Source: RGIG8767 sp964487395 (GTDB lineage Bacteria; Bacillota; Clostridia; Lachnospirales; Lachnospiraceae). Taken from it: a stretch of 13,582 nucleotides of DNA. Made by a program: the position numbers and the translations under genes. Position 1 is the stretch's first letter; every line of letters begins with the position of its first letter. Below are positions 1 to 8,209 of this stretch, in pieces. Location of the stretch: contig CAZAQH010000057.1 in assembly GCA_964487395.1 (NCBI GenBank), positions 1-13,582 on the forward strand, in the 5' to 3' direction. Under the pieces are notes generated by a model. That model was not told where the DNA came from. It was given only the letters and a program-made list of their open reading frames with translations, and searched no databases.

Positions 1-3000
1 TATAACTCTACAGATGAAACGATAGATGTGAATCCGCTTGCAGGAAATGCTAATCTTTTTACTGATTCAAAGGCTGTTTATACACTTGGCAAGGAATATG
101 TATTAAGTGGTGATCCGACTGCTACATCTGGGACTACTTTAGTACCGGAAAATGTAAAGAATTTTTATCGCAACAATTTTTTGGCAGAGTATGAAGCTTA
201 TGGAACCCAATATCAAGATGCAAAGTTGCATGAAGGACAAGCAGACGCACTTTCACATCCATATCCGGAACCAATTACTAAAACATATAAGGATGTATAT
301 AAGACAGATGCAGACCGAGTAAATTTTTTCTGTACACAGGTATTTGGCGACGGAACCAATATGAATCTTCCTGTTGTGGATGTGCGTGTATATGATGCAA
401 GTAATAATCCAATTAGATGGGATAAGGTATATATACCACAGATTACTGGTTCGACAGGTACAACAACGACTTCATCTATTGGCGGTGTCAGTTATTATGC
501 AGACAATAATGGATTTTTGTGCAGAACCTTTGCCAGTTTAATTGGAATAGCAGAAAAAGCATTTGCCAATGTACAGAATGTTAAGACACTTACCATGGAT
601 GAAAAAATATCAGAAATTTGTGATTATGCGTTTGAAAACAGTTTCCTGGAAAGTGTAGAACTTTCCATGGGTGCTAAGATTGGAAATAGAGCATTTGCAA
701 GATGCTCACGACTTACAACGGTTGTATTACCGGAAGGTGTTGTGGAAATCGGAGCAGAAGCATTTTCAAGATCGGCAGTTACTTCTGTAACCATTCCATA
801 CTCTGTTGAAAAAATAGGAAAGGGTGCATTTTCTTATTGTACCAATTTAGCAAGTGCCACAATGGTTTCGGGTGGAGCCAGAGATAAAACAATTGGGGAT
901 CACGCTTTTTATGACTGTACAGCACTAACCAGTATGGATTTTCAGGATGCTCGCGTTTTGTCTATTGGAAAGGCGGCATATGCAGTTGATACACCGGTGA
1001 CAGCGAATTTGGATAATTTTAAATTCCCAGATTTTATTGATACAGGTGATGAATTAGGAGAATATGTTTTAGCAGGACGAAGTGGACTTTTAACTGTTAC
1101 GATGCCAAATACATTAGGTGCAACTACTACTACAGAAATTCCCAAGAATGTTTTTATGGATTGTACCGGTTTGGAATCGGTAACGTTTCCTGAGACATGT
1201 GGTTTGGTTTCATATGATCCAGATTTATTTAAACAGGTAGTAAAAGAAGGATTTTATGTTCGTGGACCAAAAGAGGATGGACATTCTGGAATTGCGGTTC
1301 CAAGAACCTCTACCTGGAGTGCGCTGTTTAATACAGACAGACATGTTCCTTATTTATACACGGAAAATGGAGAAGAATTTTATGAAGTCAGTGATGGCAC
1401 CTATGTATTATTGGTTTCTAAGAATACAGGTGAGTTGACTTCCTGTAATTTTGCAGGTGCAGCAGGTACAATTGATACCATGACCATTCCACAGGTGGTT
1501 GGAACTACGCCGGTAACCGGCATTAAAGAGGGATGTTTTGGTGGTGGAACGAATGGCACTTTAACTTACATTAAGAATTTAGTTGTGGAAGATAGTCAGC
1601 TTACTACGATTGGTGATAATGTATTTAATGGAGCAACATCACTTGAAACAGCTAAAATTGGCAATACGGTTACCAGTATTGGGAAAGGCTCATTTGCAAA
1701 TTGTACAACACTTGAATCTGTAGAATTTGGTTCAGGTATTACAAGTATTGGCGATGAAGCATTTAAAGGAAGTTCAAGCCTTGAAAATATTAACTTTGCA
1801 CCACCGGCAGGAGGCTTAGCATCCTTCCCACTTGCCAATTTGGGAACAGATGCATTTGCAACAAGTGGAAATAAATTAACAATAACAGGTGAAATTGGTC
1901 CTGATTATGGTCCGTTTGCATGGAGTATGCAGGCTGATAATTACATGAATCCATCAACGGGAGTTCGTGTTTGTTATAAAACACCGGAACCATCCAATTT
2001 GACGGTAATCCTTGATAATCAGAATAATCTTCCAACTTTGGTGGATTATCCACATTATGAGGATTTAAAAGGTGTGAATGAGGATGCAAACGGAAATGAT
2101 ATTATAGAACGATATGAAAGTACGTTTACTAATAATCCAATTCCTATTACACCAGCTGAAGAAACAATGGTTTTAAATACATTGTCAATAGTGGTTCCAG
2201 ATGGTGTGAAATCAATTGATACAAAAGGATATTTTAATAATTCTTCAAGACCGGTAACAGGAGTAACACCTGCATCCAATGCGGCGAGTGAAACTGCATA
2301 TTTTGGTTCGACCAGTGGTATGAAGAATAAAGCACAATATAAAGCCAATGGATTATTTAATGGATTTTATGGAGATGAGACAGGAACAGACGGTGCTCGT
2401 GAATTTGTTGACCCTGATGCAAGAGAAGAACAGTCAATCGGAAATGACCGTATTACAAGTATTACCTTGAATTCTGTTGAGTATCTTCCTGATAATTGTT
2501 TTAACAGTTGTGAAGGCTTAGAAACGGTATATCTTGGTACGGGTATGGTTGATGTAGGTGCATTACCATTTAAAGATTGTACTGGATTAACAAGTGTTGC
2601 AAATGGAAATGAAAACTTTGTTGCCAATAATGGTATTTTATATCAGAATTTGGCAGATGGAAGTAAAGAATTAATTGAATGTTTCCCATCAAGAGGCAGT
2701 AAAGTAGGTACTTCAACCATATCGGTTGCAAATGATCCGGATTTAGCTGATGTTTCCTCCATCGATCCGGCAGCATTTAGCAATTGTGATTCTATTACGT
2801 CAGCGGATTTTACGGGTGCGAATAATTTTAGTGAAATACCAAATGAATGTTTTTCTAATTCAGAAATGTTAAATGAAGTAGATTTACCGGCAAATGTGGA
2901 TACCATTGGAGATAAAGCATTTGCAGATACTGGGGCCTATACAAAGGTTACGGTTCGTGGCAGGGAAGTATCCTTGGGTTCTAATGCATTTGATGGTGTA

Positions 3001-4305
3001 AATCAGCCATATCTTGTTTCTTATAAAGACTCCGGTGTAAGAAAAGCTGCCAGAAGACAGGGAGCCAATGTTGACCAGACTTTAGATGATATGTATACTG
3101 TAAAATTTTATACTTATGATGGCAATACATTGATTAAATCGGTTCAGGTAGAAGCGGGCAAAACTGCAGAAGAACCGGAAGATGATGAAATCCCGGCAAG
3201 AGAAGGATATACCTTTACCGGATGGAGCAAGTCATTAAGAAATATACAGGAAGATATGTTTGTACTTGCTCAATATACTGAAAATGGTACGACTACTCCA
3301 GGTATAACCCCAGGAGTAACGCCAGGTGTAAACCCAGGTACAACGCCAGGAACAAATAATACAGGCAGGGTAACCCCAGGTGTAACCAACAGAGTAACAC
3401 CAACTCCGACAGCAACTGTTTCACCGACTGCATCGGCTACAAAATATACATTAACTGTAGTGTATGGTAGTGGTTCCGGTACATATGCATCAGGAACAAC
3501 GGTTATTATTAATGCAATTGAACCACCGGCAGGAAAAGTATTTGATAAATGGGTAACGACTACGACAGGACTTACAATAGCAAGTTCGACATCAATGGCT
3601 ACGACAGTAAAGATGCCGGCAGGAGATGCAACAATTACAGCTACCTATAAAAATACAGGTTCAGTTAGTGGTAACACCAACAGAGTGACGAATACCAATA
3701 GTGGTGGAGCCATTGAAACAAGAAATCCGGATTCCGGTACTTCTGTTGATATTTCAAAGGATGGTATTTCCAATACGGATAAAGCGTATGCATCCGTTAA
3801 GGGTTCATCAGACAGTTTTATTGTGAAAGTAACAGAAAGTAACGATGCAGTTAATCAGGTTGCAACTGCCTTATCCAATCAGTACAGCGACATGAATCCA
3901 ATCAAGTATTTTGCAATGGATATCAGTCTTTATGATGCAACCGGACAGAACAAGATTGAAAATACTGATGGACTTTCCGTAACGATTACGATGCCGATAC
4001 CGGACGCTTTAGTTCAATATGCAGGTAATAATAAAATCGGAGCGGTAGTAAATGGTTCTTTAGAAGTATTAAATTGCAAATTCCTTACCATTGATGGAAT
4101 ACCTTGTATTTCCTTTACCGCAACTCATTTTTCACCATATACGGTATTTGTAGATACAGCTAATTTAACCCAGGGAACACTGGATTCTACTCCACAAACA
4201 GGAGATGGTATTCATCCTAAATGGTTCGTTGTAATTGCATTTGCATGTATTTCCTTAATCCTTTTCTTAAAGAAGGACAAGGTTACAAAGGTTAAAGTTG
4301 CTTAA
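1..4305 (+). CDS. Giant BspA-like leucine-rich-repeat surface protein with InlB-type repeats and P-x-TGD wall anchor (5' end outside window)
   Basis: The frame is open from base 1, so the gene is 5'-truncated. A GTG at 28 is in frame but has no ribosome binding site and is not taken as the start. The 1,434 visible codons hold blocks of BspA/LRR_5-type repeats (recurring patterns such as SIGDEAF, NCTTLESV) at about 535-960, 1090-1200, 1465-1800, 2440-2600 and 2750-3000. Less repetitive stretches separate them, the longest at about 1860-2420. An InlB-type (Listeria-Bacteroides) repeat at about 3091-3285 ends in EGYTFTGWSK. A Thr-Pro-Gly linker (3295-3440) and a divergent InlB-like repeat (3442-3654) follow. 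The end is a beta-rich module (about 3800-4160), the sorting motif TPQTGD (4189-4206), a hydrophobic segment and a KKDK-containing tail. By family knowledge this is a secreted, sortase-anchored adhesin-like protein; ligand unknown. The signal peptide would lie upstream of the window. The next gene begins 18 bases downstream. Confidence 0.9.
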   Translation, partial: YNSTDETIDVNPLAGNANLFTDSKAVYTLGKEYVLSGDPTATSGTTLVPENVKNFYRNNFLAEYEAYGTQYQDAKLHEGQADALSHPYPEPITKTYKDVYKTDADRVNFFCTQVFGDGTNMNLPVVDVRVYDASNNPIRWDKVYIPQITGSTGTTTTSSIGGVSYYADNNGFLCRTFASLIGIAEKAFANVQNVKTLTMDEKISEICDYAFENSFLESVELSMGAKIGNRAFARCSRLTTVVLPEGVVEIGAEAFSRSAVTSVTIPYSVEKIGKGAFSYCTNLASATMVSGGARDKTIGDHAFYDCTALTSMDFQDARVLSIGKAAYAVDTPVTANLDNFKFPDFIDTGDELGEYVLAGRSGLLTVTMPNTLGATTTTEIPKNVFMDCTGLESVTFPETCGLVSYDPDLFKQVVKEGFYVRGPKEDGHSGIAVPRTSTWSALFNTDRHVPYLYTENGEEFYEVSDGTYVLLVSKNTGELTSCNFAGAAGTIDTMTIPQVVGTTPVTGIKEGCFGGGTNGTLTYIKNLVVEDSQLTTIGDNVFNGATSLETAKIGNTVTSIGKGSFANCTTLESVEFGSGITSIGDEAFKGSSSLENINFAPPAGGLASFPLANLGTDAFATSGNKLTITGEIGPDYGPFAWSMQADNYMNPSTGVRVCYKTPEPSNLTVILDNQNNLPTLVDYPHYEDLKGVNEDANGNDIIERYESTFTNNPIPITPAEETMVLNTLSIVVPDGVKSIDTKGYFNNSSRPVTGVTPASNAASETAYFGSTSGMKNKAQYKANGLFNGFYGDETGTDGAREFVDPDAREEQSIGNDRITSITLNSVEYLPDNCFNSCEGLETVYLGTGMVDVGALPFKDCTGLTSVANGNENFVANNGILYQNLADGSKELIECFPSRGSKVGTSTISVANDPDLADVSSIDPAAFSNCDSITSADFTGANNFSEIPNECFSNSEMLNEVDLPANVDTIGDKAFADTGAYTKVTVRGREVSLGSNAFDGVNQPYLVSYKDSGVRKAARRQGANVDQTLDDMYTVKFYTYDGNTLIKSVQVEAGKTAEEPEDDEIPAREGYTFTGWSKSLRNIQEDMFVLAQYTENGTTTPGITPGVTPGVNPGTTPGTNNTGRVTPGVTNRVTPTPTATVSPTASATKYTLTVVYGSGSGTYASGTTVIINAIEPPAGKVFDKWVTTTTGLTIASSTSMATTVKMPAGDATITATYKNTGSVSGNTNRVTNTNSGGAIETRNPDSGTSVDISKDGISNTDKAYASVKGSSDSFIVKVTESNDAVNQVATALSNQYSDMNPIKYFAMDISLYDATGQNKIENTDGLSVTITMPIPDALVQYAGNNKIGAVVNGSLEVLNCKFLTIDGIPCISFTATHFSPYTVFVDTANLTQGTLDSTPQTGDGIHPKWFVVIAFACISLILFLKKDKVTKVKVA
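3295..3354 (+). repeat. 12-bp tandem repeat encoding Thr/Asn-Pro-Gly-X linker
   Basis: Five consecutive 12-base units of the form ACNCCAGGNNNA encode TPGI, TPGV, TPGV, NPGT and TPGT. A sixth isolated copy (TPGV) lies at 3373-3384, followed by a Thr/Pro-rich stretch. The unit is a multiple of three, so gain or loss of copies would keep the frame. It forms a flexible spacer between two InlB-type domains. Confidence 0.85.
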
Positions 4306-4323
4306 CAGGGAGTAAAAGAGGGA

Positions 4324-7167
4324 ATGATGGGCAAAAAGATTAGAAGAGTAGTTGGTATTTTGCTGTTAATGACAGCTGTACTGATTACCCAATTGCCGAC
4401 ACCTGAAATGTCAGCAGCTTCGGCAGATGATTTTCAAATTAAAGATACAACATTAATTAAGTATACAGGCACGGCGTCCACCGTGTCTGTTTCTGATACC
4501 GTGAAAATTATTGGAGAAGAGGCATTTGCCGGCAATCTTTCGGTTAATACGGTTTCCTGTGGAAAAAATGTAAAAGAAATTATGCACGGAGCATTTGCAA
4601 ACTGTACGTATTTAACTAAAGTAGAAATACCGGATACGGTGGAGAAGATTGATAGTGCCGCCTTTAGCGGATGTGAAAATCTAAGTCATTTAAATATCGG
4701 GAAAAATGTCAAAGAGTTAGGTCAGGGGGCTTTTGCAGGATGTACTTCTTTGAAATCTGTTATTATAGATGAGAATAACCCATATTTTATATTTGATAAT
4801 GGGGCTTTATATAATAGAGACAGAACGATTTTATATGCATATTTTGGTGGAAATGAATCATCTTCTTATATAATGCCGGATTCAGTAGAAAAAATATACA
4901 GTTATGCTTTTTGGGGTAATCCCAATCTTGAGAGTATAACATTAAGCAGTTCTTTAAATGAAATACCGGGATATGCTTTTTCGAATTGCAAGAATTTACA
5001 GGGAATCAGTATTCCGTATTCTGTACATAATATTGATGCAAAGGCATTTGAAAATTGTATTTCGCTTACTGATGCGACGATTCCACCTTCGGTTTCATAT
5101 ATTCATCCAACGGCTTTTGATGGTTGTAATAGATTAAATATAATTGCAGATGCAGGAAGTGTAGCAGATACTTTTTTTCAAACTTTTGAAAAATCAGATG
5201 TGGAAATTGTTGAAGAGGATGATACAAAACATGTAGTTGTATCTTCTAATCCGACATCAGAATCTGAAGATGATTCAGATGATACATCACAAGGGACGTT
5301 GGGTGATGTTTATTATTCAAGTCCTGCATTAAAAGATGCAAGTGATGATCCAAGCAATGTAGAATATATGCCAAAAACAGACCCGTTATCGGGTTTGGAA
5401 GATTCAGATGTGATTGCTAAAACAATTATTGTTGATGGCAATGCAGTTTTATTTTTAAATCGTGATGTAAATATAAATCAAGGAATGGTGATAAAGGACA
5501 GTGCAACTGACATTTCCATAGCACAAGATAATGGTGAGATTATTTACGATCCGCAAAAAGGCGGATATTTACCAAAATATACAGTTGTGAATAATAAGAT
5601 TGCGTCACAGGCATTTTACGCATTACGTGATATGCAGGATTATATAATTCCAGATGAGATACAGGAAATTGGTGATTTTGCATTTGCACGAAGTAATATA
5701 AGTGAGGCTGTTATTCCTGATAATACAACTACGATAGGATACGGGGCATTTTATTGTTGTGATAATTTGAATAACGCAACTATTCCGGAAAATGTAGAGA
5801 CTATTAAGGCATATGCTTTTGATAATACAGCATGGCTGAATAACTGGAAGAGTAATGCAGATAGCAGTGATTTTTTGATAGTAGGTAATGATATTCTTTT
5901 GGCTTATAAAGGAACCTCAAATAATATTGAGATACCGGAGGGGGTTAAAAAAATAGCTCCGGGATGTTTTAAAAACCACACAGAGATACAAAGTGTATAT
6001 TTACCGGATTCTTTAAAAACAATCGGAGAAGATGCTTTTAGAGAATGTACGAATTTGGCCATGATAACCGGTGGTAATTATATAGAAAATATTGAAGATA
6101 GAGCATTTATGCAATGTCCGATATCTACGTTTACAATTCCAAGTACCGTAAAGAAGATAGGACTGCGTGCAATTGATTATACAGATACAGACAAACAGGA
6201 CAATACTAAAACAGTGATTTTTGCAGGAAATATTTTGCCGGAAGTGTCTTATGGAACCACATCACAGAGATTACAGAATGAAGATTACAGGAAAGATGCT
6301 CTATATAATGTACTTTTTGCAGTCGTTCCGGATTCTGTGACAGAGTTTGAACATACAGTGCTTGACGGCACAACACTTGGATTTTCAGGTATGATTATTT
6401 CAATCGAAAAAGACGAAAGTGGTAATGAAACAGGTAATGTAATTGTAAAAGAAAGCCATATTTTCAGTGACATGGTATTGGAACAATTACCTAAAACAGT
6501 AGTTATCAGAGGCAAGGAATACAACATTAAAGATTTTGATAATATTTCACTTGCTACAGAAGGTAGTGACTTAAATCAAAAAGAAAAATCGATGGATGTA
6601 AAGACTTTATATAATCTCAAGGAGTCAGATGATTTTTCAGCATCATTTTCTGAAAATGAGCAGGTTGGGATTTTATACATTACAGATAATGACAACGTGA
6701 AACAGAAAATGGAAGCAGCATATGGCGAATTGTTTGGAGATTCTGTTCCTAATATGAAGGGATACGATATTGTTCTAAAGGATGAAACAGATACACTTCC
6801 GATTACCAGATTTGGAAAAGCTGAGCTTGCTGTTAATATGAAGATTCCGGATGATATTACAGGAGAAACTTATCACGTTATCTGTATGGATAATGATGGA
6901 CAGTTAGAAGAGGTAAATACAAAGGTTAATGCAGAAGACGGTATGCTTACCTTTTATGCAACACATCTGTCTGATTATGCGGTTTATGCTACCGGTAATG
7001 AAACTACTACATTAAATATTAAAAATGGAAAGCTTGTTAATAATTTAAAAAAGGATGCATCACCAAATACAGGAGATGGTAGTTTTCCAATTAAATATGT
7101 ATTAGCAGTTGCGGTTATGTGCTGTGGTCTTTTATGCTTTTTCTGGAAAAAGAGGGTAACAACATAA
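4324..7167 (+). CDS. BspA-like leucine-rich-repeat surface protein with signal peptide and P-x-TGD wall anchor
   Basis: This is a 947-residue secreted protein. The ATG at 4324 is followed directly by a second ATG; GGGAG at 4308-4312 and AGGG at 4319-4322 are candidate ribosome binding sites. Residues 1-33 form a classical signal peptide: KKIRR, a hydrophobic core, and a likely cleavage site near MSAASA. BspA/LRR_5 repeats fill residues about 42-290, with patterns such as GAFAGCTSLKSV, and resume at about 420-620. An acidic Ser/Asp-rich linker at about 296-325 and an unrecognised segment to about 420 separate the two blocks. Residues about 620-800 match nothing I recognise. Residues about 810-890 resemble the C-terminal module of the preceding protein. 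SPNTGD at 913-918, a hydrophobic segment and WKKR form a cell-wall sorting signal. It is probably co-transcribed with the preceding gene, given the 18-base gap. The role is likely surface adhesion or display, by analogy with BspA; the ligand cannot be told. Confidence 0.9.
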   Translation: MMGKKIRRVVGILLLMTAVLITQLPTPEMSAASADDFQIKDTTLIKYTGTASTVSVSDTVKIIGEEAFAGNLSVNTVSCGKNVKEIMHGAFANCTYLTKVEIPDTVEKIDSAAFSGCENLSHLNIGKNVKELGQGAFAGCTSLKSVIIDENNPYFIFDNGALYNRDRTILYAYFGGNESSSYIMPDSVEKIYSYAFWGNPNLESITLSSSLNEIPGYAFSNCKNLQGISIPYSVHNIDAKAFENCISLTDATIPPSVSYIHPTAFDGCNRLNIIADAGSVADTFFQTFEKSDVEIVEEDDTKHVVVSSNPTSESEDDSDDTSQGTLGDVYYSSPALKDASDDPSNVEYMPKTDPLSGLEDSDVIAKTIIVDGNAVLFLNRDVNINQGMVIKDSATDISIAQDNGEIIYDPQKGGYLPKYTVVNNKIASQAFYALRDMQDYIIPDEIQEIGDFAFARSNISEAVIPDNTTTIGYGAFYCCDNLNNATIPENVETIKAYAFDNTAWLNNWKSNADSSDFLIVGNDILLAYKGTSNNIEIPEGVKKIAPGCFKNHTEIQSVYLPDSLKTIGEDAFRECTNLAMITGGNYIENIEDRAFMQCPISTFTIPSTVKKIGLRAIDYTDTDKQDNTKTVIFAGNILPEVSYGTTSQRLQNEDYRKDALYNVLFAVVPDSVTEFEHTVLDGTTLGFSGMIISIEKDESGNETGNVIVKESHIFSDMVLEQLPKTVVIRGKEYNIKDFDNISLATEGSDLNQKEKSMDVKTLYNLKESDDFSASFSENEQVGILYITDNDNVKQKMEAAYGELFGDSVPNMKGYDIVLKDETDTLPITRFGKAELAVNMKIPDDITGETYHVICMDNDGQLEEVNTKVNAEDGMLTFYATHLSDYAVYATGNETTTLNIKNGKLVNNLKKDASPNTGDGSFPIKYVLAVAVMCCGLLCFFWKKRVTT

Positions 7168-7210
7168 AAGTATATGAATAAAATAGTAAAAAAAGAACCG
7201 GAGTTTACCT

Positions 7211-8116
7211 GTGCAGAGAGTACGGCGACAGATAGATTTGAATTCGCAAATTAGTGATAAGTGGAATGGGGAAGGAGTAACAGCGGCGATATTAGATACA
7301 GGTATCGTCAGACATCCGGATTTTGATGGCAGAATCCTTTCTTTTCATGATTTTGTAAGAAACAACAAAAGCATATATGATGACAGCGGACATGGTACAC
7401 ATGTCGCAGGATGTCTTGCAGGAAATGGAAGATTAAGTAATGGAATATATGCCGGTGTTGCACCAAAGTGTAATTTGGTAATTGGAAAAGTGCTTGACCA
7501 TAATGGAGACGGAACTCTTTCAGATATGATTAAAGGTGTAAAATGGATTTTGTCTGTTAGAGAACAATATCGGATAAAGATTATTAATATTTCTGTCGGA
7601 GCAAGTGAAGTTACCAGAAATGATTTGGAAGAAGAATTAATACAGTTGTTAAAAAAAGCATGGGAGTACGGAATGATAGTGATTGCTGCAGCAGGCAATG
7701 GCGGTCCGGCTCCCATGACTATTTCACCAATTGCAACTTCAAATGATTGTATTACTGTGGGGTGTCATGATGGAGAATATAAAAGTGAGCATTTATGCGA
7801 AAAATATTCAGCAAGAGGACCCACGACCCAAAATATGAAGAAACCGGATATTGTCGCACCGGGGACGGATATTATTTCCTGTAATAAGGATTTTCGATTA
7901 GGAAAACATGGCTATATCAATGCTTATATAAAGAAAAGCGGAACCTCTATGGCGACACCTTTAGTCGCAGGAGCAGCAGCACTTGTACTGCAGGCATATC
8001 CTCATTATAAAAATTATGAGGTAAAAAGAAAAATACTTCATGCAGCCAAAGATTTAGGTGAAAAATGGTCAAAACAGGGTTGGGGTATGCTTAATGTTAA
8101 TAAAATGTTACCATAA
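7211..8116 (+). CDS. Subtilisin-family (S8) serine protease, compact and without signal peptide
   Basis: This 301-residue protein is almost only the S8 catalytic core. The triad is visible: Asp29 in ILDTG, His61 in GHGTHVAG and Ser246 in GTSMATP. Asn163 in AAAGNGG is the oxyanion-hole residue. The GTG start at 7211 is supported by GGAG at 7200-7203 with a 7-base spacer. The frame closes at a TAA (7187-7189) with no other start between, so no longer N-terminus is possible without a frameshift. Only about 22 residues precede the core, so there is no signal peptide, no membrane segment and no room for a usual propeptide. This resembles cytoplasmic subtilisins of the AprX or intracellular (ISP) type more than secreted ones. 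The gene lies 43 bases after a surface-protein gene with no terminator between, so co-transcription is likely. Cytoplasmic location is inference, and the substrate is unknown. No hairpin terminator follows it before the next promoter. Confidence 0.92.
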   Translation: MQRVRRQIDLNSQISDKWNGEGVTAAILDTGIVRHPDFDGRILSFHDFVRNNKSIYDDSGHGTHVAGCLAGNGRLSNGIYAGVAPKCNLVIGKVLDHNGDGTLSDMIKGVKWILSVREQYRIKIINISVGASEVTRNDLEEELIQLLKKAWEYGMIVIAAAGNGGPAPMTISPIATSNDCITVGCHDGEYKSEHLCEKYSARGPTTQNMKKPDIVAPGTDIISCNKDFRLGKHGYINAYIKKSGTSMATPLVAGAAALVLQAYPHYKNYEVKRKILHAAKDLGEKWSKQGWGMLNVNKMLP

Positions 8117-8133
8117 TCAATTGTGATTTCATA

Positions 8134-8162
8134 TTGACACATCTCGTATGATTGTATACAAT
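8134..8162 (+). promoter_or_regulatory. Sigma-A-type promoter of the citrate synthase operon
   Basis: A perfect -35 box TTGACA (8134-8139) is followed after 17 bases by TACAAT (8157-8162), which matches five of six positions of the -10 consensus. Transcription would start near 8169, leaving a leader of about 40 bases before the ATG at 8210. The -10 box and most of the spacer lie inside the palindrome at 8140-8173, as expected for a repressible promoter. Confidence 0.8.
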
Positions 8163-8173
8163 TATACGAGATG
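8140..8173. promoter_or_regulatory. 34-bp near-perfect palindrome, probable operator for the GntR/FadR-type regulator
   Basis: The outer arms CATCTCGTAT (8140-8149) and ATACGAGATG (8164-8173) are exact reverse complements. The core ATTGTATACAAT (8151-8162) is itself a perfect palindrome. The only non-complementary pair is G8150/T8163. The core resembles the short dyads (TGT...ACA) bound by GntR/FadR-subfamily regulators, and such a regulator is encoded by the second gene downstream. The site covers the promoter spacer, the -10 box and the likely start point, so binding should block transcription. I saw no second copy in the window. The assignment to this regulator is inference from motif and context. 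Confidence 0.75.
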
Positions 8174-8209
8174 AAACTCATAAAATTCAGAAAGAAATGA
8201 GGAGTTGTT

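Noticed and set aside
28..30. GTG at 28 as the start of the first gene
   Set aside because: The frame is open back to base 1, there is no ribosome binding site, and no signal peptide follows, although the protein has a wall-sorting signal. The gene is truncated by the window edge.
1790..2627. Several 80-100 codon ORFs on the minus strand opposite the first surface gene
   Set aside because: They lack ribosome binding sites, overlap each other in different frames and lie opposite a clear repeat-protein coding frame. They are shadows.
535..3000. CRISPR-like or DNA-level direct repeats in the LRR regions
   Set aside because: The periodicity is in the protein (about 23-residue LRR_5 units) and the DNA units are divergent and fully coding.
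7174..7254. 26-codon ORF beginning ATG AAT AAA just before the protease
   Set aside because: It has no ribosome binding site, runs into the protease coding region in another frame, and its product resembles nothing. The protease GTG has a well-placed GGAG instead.
8115..8128. Small dyad AATCA-ATTG-TGATT after the protease stop
   Set aside because: The 5-bp AT-rich stem is too weak for a terminator, has no T-run, and is easily expected by chance.
8140..8173. The palindrome as a terminator of the protease gene
   Set aside because: No T-run follows on either side, and it overlaps a consensus -35/-10 pair, so operator is the better reading.
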